Shown here in pieces: positions 25,916 through 33,692 of a stretch of DNA of 64,000 nt; position 1 is the first letter of the stretch, and every line of letters starts with the position of its first letter. The stretch covers positions 124,001 through 188,000 of the forward strand of contig UBMI01000021.1 of NCBI GenBank assembly GCA_900466475.1, in the 5' to 3' direction. The notes under the pieces are model-generated. The model worked only from the letters and a program-made list of their open reading frames with translations. It had not been told where the DNA came from and did no database searches. Origin of the DNA: Hyphomicrobiales bacterium (GTDB lineage Bacteria; Pseudomonadota; Alphaproteobacteria; Rhizobiales; Rhizobiaceae). A program made the position numbers and the translations under genes.

Positions 25916-27223
25916 ATGATCCCGCAGGAGATCATCCGCCAGAAGCGCAACGGCGCGGAACTGCCGACTGGTGATATCGACGCCTTTATCGCGGCGCTGG
26001 CTGCCGGCAATCTGTCGGAAGGCCAGATCGGCGCATTCGCCATGGCCGTCTGGTTCAAGGGCATGTCGCGCACCGAGACCGTTGCACTGACGCTCGCCAT
26101 GGCGCGCTCCGGCGACATGCTCTCCTGGGAAGGCATCGGCCGGCCAGTCGCAGACAAGCACTCGACCGGCGGGGTGGGCGACAACGTCTCGCTGATGCTT
26201 GCCCCGATTGCCGCCGCCTGCGGTCTGGCCGTGCCGATGATATCAGGCCGCGGCCTTGGTCATACCGGCGGCACGTTGGACAAACTCGAATCCATTCCAG
26301 GCTATACGATCAATCCGGATGCCGGTCTCTTCCGCAAGGTGGTGAAAGAGGTCGGCTGCGCCATCATAGGCCCGACCGGTGCCTTGGCGCCGGCCGACGG
26401 CAGGCTCTATGCCGTGCGCGATGTAACGGCGACAGTCGATTCCATCCCGCTCATCACAGCCTCTATCCTCTCGAAGAAACTTGCCGCCGGCCTTCAGACC
26501 CTGGTGCTCGACGTCAAGACCGGCAACGGCGCCTTCATGGCCGATCCCGAGCAGGCAATCGTGCTGGCCCATTCCCTGGTGGAGGTCGCAAATGGCGCGG
26601 GCGTGAAGACATCTGCGCTGATCACCGACATGAACCAGCCTCTTGCCGACAGCGCCGGCAATGCCGTGGAAGTACGCAACTGTCTCGATTTTCTTGCGGG
26701 CCGAAAGGCAGGCACGCGCCTTGAAACCGTGGTGCTTGCCTTTGCCGCCGAAATGCTCGTGCAGTCGGGCGTTGCGGGTTCGCTGTTCGAGGCGGAGGGC
26801 AGGGCGCAGGCAGTCCTCTCTTCCGGCAAGGCTGCGGAGATCTTCGCGCGCATGGTGCATATGCTCGGCGGCCCGGCCGATCTTCTGGAACGGCCGGATG
26901 CCTATCTGCGCAAGGCGCCGGTCGAGCGTCCCGTTCCGGCATCGCGCGCCGGCTGGCTCGCAGCCTGCGATGCCCGTGATGTCGGCGTCAGCGTCATCGA
27001 TCTCGGCGGCGGACGACGCCATCCGGCCGACCGGATCGACCACAGCGTCGGCTTCACCGGCCTGCTGCCGCTTGGAACGCATGTGCATGAGGGCGATCCG
27101 ATCGCGCTCGTTCACGCGGCAGACGAGGCTTCGGCCGAAAAGGCCGTCGCCTCTCTTGCTGCAAACTATCGTATTGCAGACGAGAAGCCGGAGCTTCCAC
27201 CTGTCATCGCCGGCCGTATCTGA
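25916..27223 (+). CDS. deoA: Thymidine phosphorylase
   Basis: DeoA splits thymidine and deoxyuridine with phosphate into base and 2-deoxyribose 1-phosphate. The 435-residue protein has the family hallmarks: VADKHSTGGVGDNVSL (phosphate site), the ISGRGLGHTGGTLDKLESIPG signature (substrate and phosphate loop), and LVLDVKTGNGAFM. It is full length and closes the plus-strand operon, six bases before the 3' end of the converging protease gene. Its product needs DeoB, encoded in the converging minus-strand operon, before DeoC can act. Confidence 0.95.
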   Translation: MIPQEIIRQKRNGAELPTGDIDAFIAALAAGNLSEGQIGAFAMAVWFKGMSRTETVALTLAMARSGDMLSWEGIGRPVADKHSTGGVGDNVSLMLAPIAAACGLAVPMISGRGLGHTGGTLDKLESIPGYTINPDAGLFRKVVKEVGCAIIGPTGALAPADGRLYAVRDVTATVDSIPLITASILSKKLAAGLQTLVLDVKTGNGAFMADPEQAIVLAHSLVEVANGAGVKTSALITDMNQPLADSAGNAVEVRNCLDFLAGRKAGTRLETVVLAFAAEMLVQSGVAGSLFEAEGRAQAVLSSGKAAEIFARMVHMLGGPADLLERPDAYLRKAPVERPVPASRAGWLAACDARDVGVSVIDLGGGRRHPADRIDHSVGFTGLLPLGTHVHEGDPIALVHAADEASAEKAVASLAANYRIADEKPELPPVIAGRI

Positions 27224-27229
27224 TGGAAT

Positions 27230-27760
27230 TTACTGCTTGAGGCTGAGGGAGCCGTCGGCCACGGAATAGGAGGCAAGCTTCTGCAGGAAGCTCATGCCAA
27301 CAAGCGTGCCGCTCAACGCCTCGTCTTTCAGCACGAAGGCTTCGACGCTACGAACGCGAATGCCGCCGATCTCTATGCGATCGAGCATCACATGCGCCGC
27401 CTTGGTCTGGCCGTTCGCGGTATTGACGGCATAGCGGAAATCGAGCTGGTTGCCGCTGAAGCCGAGCCTGCGGGCGAGGCTTTCGTTCAATGCGACATAG
27501 GTGGCGCCGGTATCGATCAACCCCTGTACGGGCTTGCCGTTCATCCTGAAATTGCCGGTATAATGACCCTGAGCATCGGCCTGCAGGCGGATCATGCCAC
27601 CATCGGCGATCGTGGCCGGCGCATCGGGCGCGCTATCCTCAGTCGAGACGAAATTTGCGGAAATCGTATTGCCGGGCTGCGTCGTGCGAGTGAGCAGGGA
27701 AGGCACTTGTGTTGCCAGCGCAGCCGCGATGCTGGCAAATATGACGGTACGCATGAGCAT
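27230..27760 (-). CDS. Retropepsin-like clan AA aspartic protease (TIGR02281 type), membrane-anchored
   Basis: The 176-residue protein has one N-terminal membrane or signal segment (MRTVIFASIAAALATQVPSLL). The retropepsin-like domain starts near MIRLQADAQGHYTGNFRMNG, with the active-site motif GLIDTGATYVALN and the later LVGMSFLQKL flap-core strand. These proteins act as dimers with one Asp each. The cellular substrate is unknown. AAGGA about ten bases upstream favours the ATG at 27760, and Met at 27754 is an alternative. It lies between two converging nucleoside operons without obvious functional connection. Confidence 0.82.
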   Translation of the reverse strand: MLMRTVIFASIAAALATQVPSLLTRTTQPGNTISANFVSTEDSAPDAPATIADGGMIRLQADAQGHYTGNFRMNGKPVQGLIDTGATYVALNESLARRLGFSGNQLDFRYAVNTANGQTKAAHVMLDRIEIGGIRVRSVEAFVLKDEALSGTLVGMSFLQKLASYSVADGSLSLKQ

Positions 27761-27861
27761 GAAACAGAAATCCTTCCTGTATAAACCCCGCCTCATGCGG
27801 GACCTCACACTTCGATCAGCTAAGCCATAAGTGCTGAAAAGTTGCTAACGGCGACATAAAA

Positions 27862-27887
27862 AGGCCCGGAGCAAACCGCCCGGGCCT
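27862..27887 (-). terminator. Terminator of the deoB-add-upp operon
   Basis: AGGCCCGG (27862-27869) and CCGGGCCT (27880-27887) pair over eight bases with a ten-base loop. On the minus strand the stem is followed by TTTTTATG. It lies 33 bp past the upp stop. Confidence 0.88.
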
Positions 27888-27920
27888 GGAAGGCTTTCAA
27901 ATTGGTAAAGGAAATTGAAA

Positions 27921-28550
27921 CTATTTGGTACCGTACATCCGGTCGCCGGCATCGCCGAGACCGGGCACGATATAGCCCTTCTCGTTCAGATGGCTGTCGA
28001 TCGCTGCTGTGAAGACCGGAACGTCGGGATGCGCGGCGCGGAAGTTCTTGATGCCTTCAGGAGCCGCCAGCAGGCAGAGGAAACGGATATTGTGCGCTCC
28101 GCGCTCCTTCAGCTTGTCGATGGCGGCAATCGAGGAGTTGCCGGTAGCAAGCATCGGATCGACGACGATGATCAGGCGCTCGGCGACATCTTCAGGCGCC
28201 TTGAAGTAATATTCGACCGGCTGCAGCGTTTCATGGTCGCGATAGACGCCGATATGGGAAACGCGGGCGGAAGGGACCAGATCGAGCATGCCTTCCAGGA
28301 GCCCGTTGCCGGCGCGTAGGATGGAGGCAAAGACCAGCTTCTTGCCTTCGAGGATCGGCGACTGCATCTCCTGGATCGGCGTTTCGATCGTCTCCATCGT
28401 CAGTTCCAGATCGCGCGTCACCTCATAGCAGAGCAGCGTCGAGATTTCGCGCAACAGCCGGCGGAAGCTGCCTGTCGAGGTTTCCTTACGCCGCATGATG
28501 GTGAGTTTGTGCTGCACGAGCGGGTGATCGATGACTGTGACGCCGTCCAT
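27921..28550 (-). CDS. upp: Uracil phosphoribosyltransferase
   Basis: Upp makes UMP from uracil and PRPP, recovering the base released by pyrimidine nucleoside phosphorolysis. The 209-residue protein has HPLVQHKLTIMR at the N terminus, the ILRAGNGLLEGML segment, the PRPP-binding VDPMLATGNSS, and the C-terminal PGLGDAGDRMYGTK. The ATG at 28550 (GGAAGG upstream) gives the usual family length. An in-frame ATG at 28595, also with a good GGAGG site, would add 15 residues of acidic leader. It is the last gene of deoB-add-upp and is followed by a terminator. Confidence 0.95.
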   Translation of the reverse strand: MDGVTVIDHPLVQHKLTIMRRKETSTGSFRRLLREISTLLCYEVTRDLELTMETIETPIQEMQSPILEGKKLVFASILRAGNGLLEGMLDLVPSARVSHIGVYRDHETLQPVEYYFKAPEDVAERLIIVVDPMLATGNSSIAAIDKLKERGAHNIRFLCLLAAPEGIKNFRAAHPDVPVFTAAIDSHLNEKGYIVPGLGDAGDRMYGTK

Positions 28551-28660
28551 AGGGAAACCTTCCAATTCTTTGTTCTTATCGGCTGTTTCTTCCATGGAAA
28601 TCGCCTCCACTGCAAGTGCGGAGACCGATTTGCCTGGACCATTAACAATCCCACGCGCCT

Positions 28661-29629
28661 TTAAAGGCGGGCAAGCAACGCCTTGCGTGTCTCTTCGTCG
28701 ACGAAGGCCGCCTCGATGGCCGTTCGCGTCATAGCATTGATTTCAGCATCGCTGAAGGCAAAGGCCTCCGAGGCAAGCTCGTATTCCCGCTTGAGCGATG
28801 TGTGGAAGAAGGGTGGATCGTCGGAACTGATCGTCACCTTGACGCCCGCTTCTCTCAGTCTGCGCAACGGATGCGATGCGAAGTCTGGAAAGACCTTGAG
28901 CGCGATGTTTGAACCAGGGCAGACCTCCAGCACCGTGCCGAGGTCCACAAGCCGCCTGATGAGGTCAGCGTCCTCGATCGCCCGTACGCCATGGCCGATA
29001 CGCGAGGGACGCACCTCGTCCAATGCGTCCGAAACGCTGAAGGCGCCGCAAACTTCACCGGCATGGATGGTTAGGCCGAGCCCTGCATCGCGGGCGATGT
29101 CGAAGGCGCGCGCATAATCGGCGACGCGACCCATCCGCTCCTCGCCGGCGAGATTGAAGCCTGTTATCAGGGGATTATTGGCCTTCGCCGCATATTCCGC
29201 AGCATCGATGACGCTCTCAGGGCCGAAATGCCGTTCCCCGGTCACGATAAGCCGTGCCTCGATGCCGCTTTTCGCCTTTGCCCGGCGGATGCCTTCACAC
29301 ACACCTGATATATAGGCGTCCGCGCCGAGCCCGATGCGCTTGCCATGGTCTGGCGAAACGATGAGCTCGCTGTAGATCGTACCGATGCCGGCAAGTTCTT
29401 CCAGATAGGTTTCCGTCAGCAGCGCATAGTCTTCCTCGGTCTTGTAAACCTCGGAAACCTTGTCGTAGCATTCCAGAAAGCTCGCGAAATCATGCCAGAC
29501 ATAGGCGCCGTCCTGCAGGCAGGCGCTGATGTCGATACCATATTTGCGCGCCTGTGCCTCGGTCAGATCAGGCGGAGCCGCACCCTCCAGATGGCAGTGC
29601 AGCTCGACCTTCTTCAAATGCGATGTCAC
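28661..29629 (-). CDS. add: Adenosine deaminase
   Basis: Add converts adenosine and deoxyadenosine to inosine and deoxyinosine, making them substrates for the phosphorylase. The 322-residue protein carries the zinc ligands His11 and His13 in ELHCHLEGA, HAGEV with the metal His and catalytic Glu region, RIGHGVRA, and SSDDPPFF with the metal-binding Asp pair. The start is a GTG at 29629 that overlaps the deoB stop as GTGA and has GGAGG upstream. A longer frame to 29791 lies inside deoB and is discarded. Confidence 0.94.
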   Translation of the reverse strand: MTSHLKKVELHCHLEGAAPPDLTEAQARKYGIDISACLQDGAYVWHDFASFLECYDKVSEVYKTEEDYALLTETYLEELAGIGTIYSELIVSPDHGKRIGLGADAYISGVCEGIRRAKAKSGIEARLIVTGERHFGPESVIDAAEYAAKANNPLITGFNLAGEERMGRVADYARAFDIARDAGLGLTIHAGEVCGAFSVSDALDEVRPSRIGHGVRAIEDADLIRRLVDLGTVLEVCPGSNIALKVFPDFASHPLRRLREAGVKVTISSDDPPFFHTSLKREYELASEAFAFSDAEINAMTRTAIEAAFVDEETRKALLARL

Positions 29630-30846
29630 AGAAAACTCCTCCCATGCGGCCCCGCGGGAATGCCGAGATGCCGCGCAATGCTTTCGCCGATATCGGCATA
29701 GGTCCGCCGTATGCCGACCGAGCGCGATCTGATGCCGGGACCGTAAGCGATGATAGGCACGCGCTCGCGCGTATGGTCCGTGCCGCGCCAAGTCGGATCG
29801 CAGCCGTGATCGGCGGTCAGGACCACGAGGTCGCCGGCCCGCAGCTTCTGATGAACTTCAGTAAGGCGCGTGTCGAAGGCTTCGAGGGCAGCCGCATAGC
29901 CCGGCACGTCGCGGCGATGGCCATATACCATGTCGAAATCGACGAAATTGGTGAAGACGATATCGCCATCCTCCGCCTCGTCGATTGCGGCAAGGGAAGC
30001 ATCCATCAGGGCATCGTTGCCATTTGCCTTGATGACCCGCGAAACGCCATGATGGGCGAAGATATCGCCGATCTTGCCGACCGCATGCACATTGCGGCCA
30101 TGTTGGACAAGCCGGTCGAGCAGCGTCGGCTCCGGAGGCGGCACCGAGAAGTCACGGCGATTGCCGGTTCTCTGGAAGGTCGCAGCACTTTGGCCAATGA
30201 AGGGACGCGCGATGACGCGGCCGATATTGTAGGGGTCGAGCAGGCTGCGGGCGATCTGGCAAAAGGTGAGGAGGCGGTCGAGGCCGAAATAGACCTCATG
30301 AGCTGCGACCTGGAACACGGAATCCGAGGAGGTATAGCAGATCGGCTTGCCGCTGCGCATATGCTCTTCACCGTAGCGGTCGATGATCTCGGTTCCCGAA
30401 GCATGGCAATTGCCGAGAATGCCGGGAACGTCAGCCGCCCGGCAGAGCGCATCGATCAGTTCCTGCGGAAAGGCATCGCCCTCGCTCGGAAAATAACCCC
30501 AGTCGAAGGTAACGGGCGTTCCGGCGATTTCCCAATGGCCTGACGGCGTGTCCTTTCCGCGCGACGTTTCGTTGGCAGCGCCGTAGATACCGTAGATCTT
30601 GTCCGGCAGCGGCATGCCGGCCGGAAACTGGCCGCTGGCCGCCCGGGCAATATGCAGCAGCCCGAGCGCAGACATGTTCGGCAGCGCAAGGGGGCCGGAA
30701 CGGAGTCCGGCTCGGTCGGCTGCACCTGCCGCACAGAATTCGGCGATATGGCCGAGCGTATCGGCGCCTTCATCGCCATAGGCTGCGGCATCCGGCGCTC
30801 CGCCAACACCGAAGGAATCCAGAACGAAGAGAAAGGCCCGCGCCAT
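29626..30846 (-). CDS. deoB: Phosphopentomutase
   Basis: DeoB moves phosphate from C1 to C5 of ribose or deoxyribose, linking phosphorylases to DeoC and the pentose phosphate pathway. The 406-residue length equals that of the E. coli enzyme. The alkaline-phosphatase-fold metal sites are visible: FLFVLDSFGVGG (metal Asp), RGKDTPSGHWE with the phosphorylated Thr, FTNFVDFDMVYGHRRD, and LVVLTADHGCDPTWRGTDHTRE. It is the first gene of the minus-strand operon, so its promoter should lie in the 30,850-30,960 stretch. Confidence 0.95.
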   Translation of the reverse strand: MARAFLFVLDSFGVGGAPDAAAYGDEGADTLGHIAEFCAAGAADRAGLRSGPLALPNMSALGLLHIARAASGQFPAGMPLPDKIYGIYGAANETSRGKDTPSGHWEIAGTPVTFDWGYFPSEGDAFPQELIDALCRAADVPGILGNCHASGTEIIDRYGEEHMRSGKPICYTSSDSVFQVAAHEVYFGLDRLLTFCQIARSLLDPYNIGRVIARPFIGQSAATFQRTGNRRDFSVPPPEPTLLDRLVQHGRNVHAVGKIGDIFAHHGVSRVIKANGNDALMDASLAAIDEAEDGDIVFTNFVDFDMVYGHRRDVPGYAAALEAFDTRLTEVHQKLRAGDLVVLTADHGCDPTWRGTDHTRERVPIIAYGPGIRSRSVGIRRTYADIGESIARHLGIPAGPHGRSFL

Positions 30847-30968
30847 TTTTCACCCGTATTATCTGCTGTCGTCAGCGTATGGCTGGAACGATCTGTCTGG
30901 CGCCAAGCCATATATTGACGGGAACCGCTTGGCAAATTTGAGCTGTGAAAGCGCCCGCGCATGTTGCC

Positions 30969-31052
30969 CTAAAGCGGTTTTGCGAGAACGACATCTATCA
31001 AACAGGGACTTAAATGGTGTCGGCGGATCCTAGCGATCACGATACGCTTTAG
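30969..31052. repeat. Rhizobial intergenic palindromic element, copy 2
   Basis: CTAAAGCG (30969-30976) and CGCTTTAG (31045-31052) are perfect 8-bp inverted ends of an 84-bp element. Its left part GCGGTTTTGCGAGAACGACA (from 30974) matches copy 1 at 13021 with one mismatch. The right end overlaps the TAA stop of the TadE-like gene (31049-31051). It lies in the gap between two divergent promoter-less 3' and 5' regions, 120 bp upstream of deoB. Confidence 0.7.
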
Positions 31053-31630
31053 CAGTCGCCGCAGGGAATGTTGTCGTTTTGACGCTGGCGATAGAAGTAG
31101 CTGCGGCTGATCGTGATGGTGCGTGTCTCTGCTGGCAAGAAGCTGGGAGCAAAGACGAGCAGCGTGTACGGTATGCTGAGTTCGGTGCGGATGAGGAAGC
31201 TGTTTGCCTTCTTCATTTCCGTCGGCACATCGGAAACCGCGCTGTTCTTGGCATAGGGTGCCGCACCGCTCTGGGCCCAGGACCAAAGAACGGTAGGATT
31301 GGCGCTGCCGTCGATCTGGATTGCCGTGACCTTCAACGAAAGACCGGAACTGTCATAGGGTGCGAAGATTGCCGGGGCGGCTTTGGCGATATCCGTCAGC
31401 GAGCTTTTTGTCACGCTCTGCTGCTGGGTAATGATATCGGCGATCGAGCCGGCAGCACGTGTCGTGCGCTTGCTGACGCTGAGCCCGATCGTGATCTCGA
31501 ACGCGCCGAGATAGAGCATGACGAGAACCGGGAAGATGATTGCAAACTCGATGGCGCCGACACCCTTGCGGTCGCGTGCAAATCGCCGCGTTGTTGAAGC
31601 CAGCCTTATCAGAAGTCCGCGGCGCGCCAT
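31049..31630 (-). CDS. TadE-like pseudopilin/pilus assembly protein 2
   Basis: The 193-residue protein has a basic N terminus (ARRGLLIRLASTTRRFARDRKG) and then the TadE-type signal GAIEFAIIFPVLVMLYLGAFEITIG, a helix entered through a G-A-I-E-F motif that prepilin peptidase can process. The rest is a soluble, exported domain ending in a Cys pair (PCGDC). TadE/TadF-type pseudopilins help Flp pilus assembly in the envelope. Its ATG (31630) shares one base with the stop of the preceding TadE-like gene (TAATG), so the pair is translationally coupled. TadE versus TadF cannot be decided from the sequence. Confidence 0.85.
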   Translation of the reverse strand: MARRGLLIRLASTTRRFARDRKGVGAIEFAIIFPVLVMLYLGAFEITIGLSVSKRTTRAAGSIADIITQQQSVTKSSLTDIAKAAPAIFAPYDSSGLSLKVTAIQIDGSANPTVLWSWAQSGAAPYAKNSAVSDVPTEMKKANSFLIRTELSIPYTLLVFAPSFLPAETRTITISRSYFYRQRQNDNIPCGDC

Positions 31631-32259
31631 TATGGATACTGCTCGTTCTGGAAGGCAGCCGTCGCGACCATCAGATATTCGCTCGGCATGGAACTGCCGA
31701 CAGGGCGAAGGCCTGTGACATAGGGACGAACGAGATCGACAATAATGGACCAGCGGTAATAGGCACGCACCATGTTGATCGAGCCGGGGCCGCCGGGTGT
31801 GAACTTGAAATCCGAAGTCTTGAGATCGGAATACTTATCCGAAGACATTCTCGGGATCGTCGTTGGAATGGACGCAAAATTCGTGAAGCTCTGTACATCC
31901 AGATAGAGCTTGCTAGGTGTCGCCGCCTCCGTCGCCGAGCAGCGAATGATGATCGAGATCTCATTGCAAAAGGCCTGCCGGAACTGCGTCTGTGTCAGGG
32001 AGCCGGCGCGCGCAGGATCGAATGTGATCTGTCCCGTCCGCATCTGTCGGCTCACCGTATCGACGCCGTTTGACACGAGCTGTTCCGCCGCAAAGGCGAT
32101 GAAGGTCTCGAGAATGGCGAATATGATAATGAAATACGGAATGGCCAGCAGCGCGAATTCGATCGCCGCGGAGCCGTCACGTGAGCGAGCCAGGGCGCGA
32201 AGTCTGGATAAACGGAGGGACGCACGCACCTTGCCCGCCTCCTGCTCACTGATCGCCAT
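31630..32259 (-). CDS. TadE-like pseudopilin/pilus assembly protein 1
   Basis: The 209-residue partner of the next gene has a charged N terminus followed by SAAIEFALLAIPYFIIIFAILETFIAFAAEQ, the TadE signature helix with the processing-site Glu at the fifth position of the mature form. The exported domain contains an isolated cysteine pair (FCNEISIIIRCSA). ATG at 32259 is chosen over one 33 bases upstream by analogy with the family. It runs opposite to the pilin and cpa genes but belongs functionally to the same Tad machine. Confidence 0.85.
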   Translation of the reverse strand: MAISEQEAGKVRASLRLSRLRALARSRDGSAAIEFALLAIPYFIIIFAILETFIAFAAEQLVSNGVDTVSRQMRTGQITFDPARAGSLTQTQFRQAFCNEISIIIRCSATEAATPSKLYLDVQSFTNFASIPTTIPRMSSDKYSDLKTSDFKFTPGGPGSINMVRAYYRWSIIVDLVRPYVTGLRPVGSSMPSEYLMVATAAFQNEQYP

Positions 32260-32371
32260 GGTCTGGCCCCGAAAATGTTCTTCGGGCGCCACACTAAGCC
32301 GCGTTCGTTGATTTTCCGTTTCAGGTCGGAGCAGCTATTTTAACGAATAGGTGCGAGCTGGGCGCAACTAA

Positions 32372-32773
32372 CTAGTTTCCGGAAGACGCCTCACCTTGCT
32401 GCGAATGCTGCTCGCAATTGGGCGTGCAGGAAAGAACCGAGCGCTCTGTCTGGCGATAGACGCGCACTGTATTGCCTTCATCGATGGAAACGAGGATGCG
32501 CTCGTCCAGAATGGCGTTGCCGCCGGTATCGAGCAATACGATGTTGGTCGTGCCGAAGGCGCGGCCCGTCAAGACGATTGTCTTGGAGTCGGCGACCGTC
32601 GCATCGGCAACCTTGGAATTGCCGACAATGACCTTGCTGACGGGCCGATCGAGCTTCAGGACGCGCGCGTGATCCATATAGACGCGCAGCATGTCTTCCT
32701 GGGCGGAGGCTGCGGATGCCATAAGAGCCGTAATTACCCAGGCAAAGAAAACGGTCTTGCCGTTCGATGGCAT
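32372..32773 (-). CDS. Free-standing secretin N-domain protein (CpaC N-terminal-like), pilus-associated
   Basis: The 133-residue exported protein (signal to ASA|QEDML) consists only of the domain that precedes the secretin pore in CpaC: LRVYMDHARVLKLDRPVSKVIVGNSKVADATVADSKTIVLTGRAFGTTNIVLLD. CpaC in this window has the same pattern near its N terminus (NKALVVDLPEDAHDILVSDPSMAD...). It has no pore domain. It probably acts in the periplasm with the Tad secretin or as a pilot-like factor. GAGGG before the ATG at 32773 fixes the start; the upstream extension to 32968 is not used. Confidence 0.82.
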   Translation of the reverse strand: MPSNGKTVFFAWVITALMASAASAQEDMLRVYMDHARVLKLDRPVSKVIVGNSKVADATVADSKTIVLTGRAFGTTNIVLLDTGGNAILDERILVSIDEGNTVRVYRQTERSVLSCTPNCEQHSQQGEASSGN

Positions 32774-33164
32774 TTGGCCCTCTTTCACGATCGCAATGCA
32801 GATTGCCAATAGAATGGAAAAAAATGGTGAACGAAGCTTTAAGCTTTTCCTGCCATGTTCGTTTGCGAAACGTATTGCATCGTCTCGGCACGCTCTGACG
32901 AGGCATGGAATCGACATATAGCAGAAACGTGTGCCGTTTCTGGATGCCCGGAAGCTAATGCTACACATTATTTCCGGAAATTCCTTAGAAATGCAACAAA
33001 TGCGGTAAGAGATTACTTACCCTGACTGGGCCGGTTGTCTCGTTTACACCTTGTTAACGCATTTCCTTAAGTCGATGGAAACGGCCATTCGGTAGGTTGC
33101 AGCCATCCGATCAACGGCAACAGTTGGCGGACGTGCTGAACATCAACTGGAGTTAGGAGTAACC
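32774..33164. promoter_or_regulatory. 391-bp divergent regulatory region upstream of the pilin genes
   Basis: There is no gene here. It separates the minus-strand secretin N-domain gene from the plus-strand pilin genes and should carry promoters for both. An AT-rich stretch with TTAA at 33054-33057 and 33067-33070 lies about 100 bp before the first pilin. The spacing of nine bases is two more than the CtrA consensus, so I do not call it a site. Confidence 0.45.
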
Positions 33165-33353
33165 ATGACCAAGCTTTTTAGCCGTTTTCTGAAGGATGAA
33201 TCCGGCGCGACCGCAATCGAATATGGCCTGATCGCCGCCCTCATTTCCGTAGCTCTCGTTGCTGGCGCCACCACGCTCGGCCAGAAGCTCAACGATACGT
33301 TCGTTGGCCTCGGTTCGAAGCTGACCAACGCTACGACGAAGACCACTCCCTAA
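33165..33353 (+). CDS. Flp/Fap-type pilin 1
   Basis: The 62-residue type IVb pilin precursor has a short positively charged leader (MTKLFSRFLKDESG) followed by ATAIEYGLIAALISVALVAGATTLG. The Flp motif has cleavage after Gly14, Glu at position 5 of the mature form and Tyr next to it. The mature chain is 48 residues, nearly all one helix. TAGGAG lies upstream. It is the first of two tandem pilins that share promoter-proximal leader and coding sequence. The prepilin peptidase CpaA that should process it is encoded 340 bp downstream. Confidence 0.95.
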   Translation: MTKLFSRFLKDESGATAIEYGLIAALISVALVAGATTLGQKLNDTFVGLGSKLTNATTKTTP

Positions 33354-33404
33354 CAACTCGAGCGTAGCTCTGGTTCAGAACATCAACTGGAGCTAGGAGT
33401 GACC

Positions 33405-33593
33405 ATGATCAAGCTCTTTAGCCGTTTTTTGAAAGATGAATCCGGCGCGACCGCAATCGAATACGGCCTGATCGCCGCTCTCATTTCCGTAGCCCTCGTT
33501 GCTGGCGCCACCACGCTCGGCGGCAAGCTCAACGACACGTTCGGCGAGCTCGGTCTAAAGCTGAGCAATGCCACGACGAAGACAAATCTGTAA
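33405..33593 (+). CDS. Flp/Fap-type pilin 2 (tandem duplicate)
   Basis: The 62-residue pilin precursor is identical to pilin 1 except at eight positions: residue 2, Gln40 to Gly, 47-48 VG to GE, 51 Ser to Leu, 54 Thr to Ser, and the last two residues. The differences cluster in the exposed C-terminal half. The 27 bases before the ATG repeat the leader of pilin 1 (GAACATCAACTGGAG...), so about 240 bp was duplicated. The ATG at 33405 is chosen by alignment; a GTG at 33399 would add two residues. Confidence 0.93.
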   Translation: MIKLFSRFLKDESGATAIEYGLIAALISVALVAGATTLGGKLNDTFGELGLKLSNATTKTNL

Positions 33594-33623
33594 TACTGGA
33601 GCGTCGCTCTGGCTAACAGCAAT

Positions 33624-33653
33624 CAGGCTCACGAGCGAACCGCCGTGAGCCTG
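33624..33653 (+). terminator. Terminator after the pilin pair
   Basis: CAGGCTCACG (33624-33633) pairs with CGTGAGCCTG (33644-33653), ten base pairs with a ten-base loop, followed by TTTGTCTTG. It lies 30 bp after the pilin 2 stop and would keep pilin mRNA separate from the low-level assembly genes. Confidence 0.85.
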
Positions 33654-33692
33654 TTTGTCTTGGGCAGATGAGAACTTGGGGCAGGTGAGAAG

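Noticed and set aside
28551..28595. Longer upp start adding 15 residues
   Set aside because: Although GGAGG precedes it, the shorter form matches the family length and alignment; kept only as an alternative.
33054..33070. TTAA-N9-TTAA before the first pilin as a CtrA site
   Set aside because: Spacing differs from the N7 consensus by two bases; not strong enough in AT-rich DNA.
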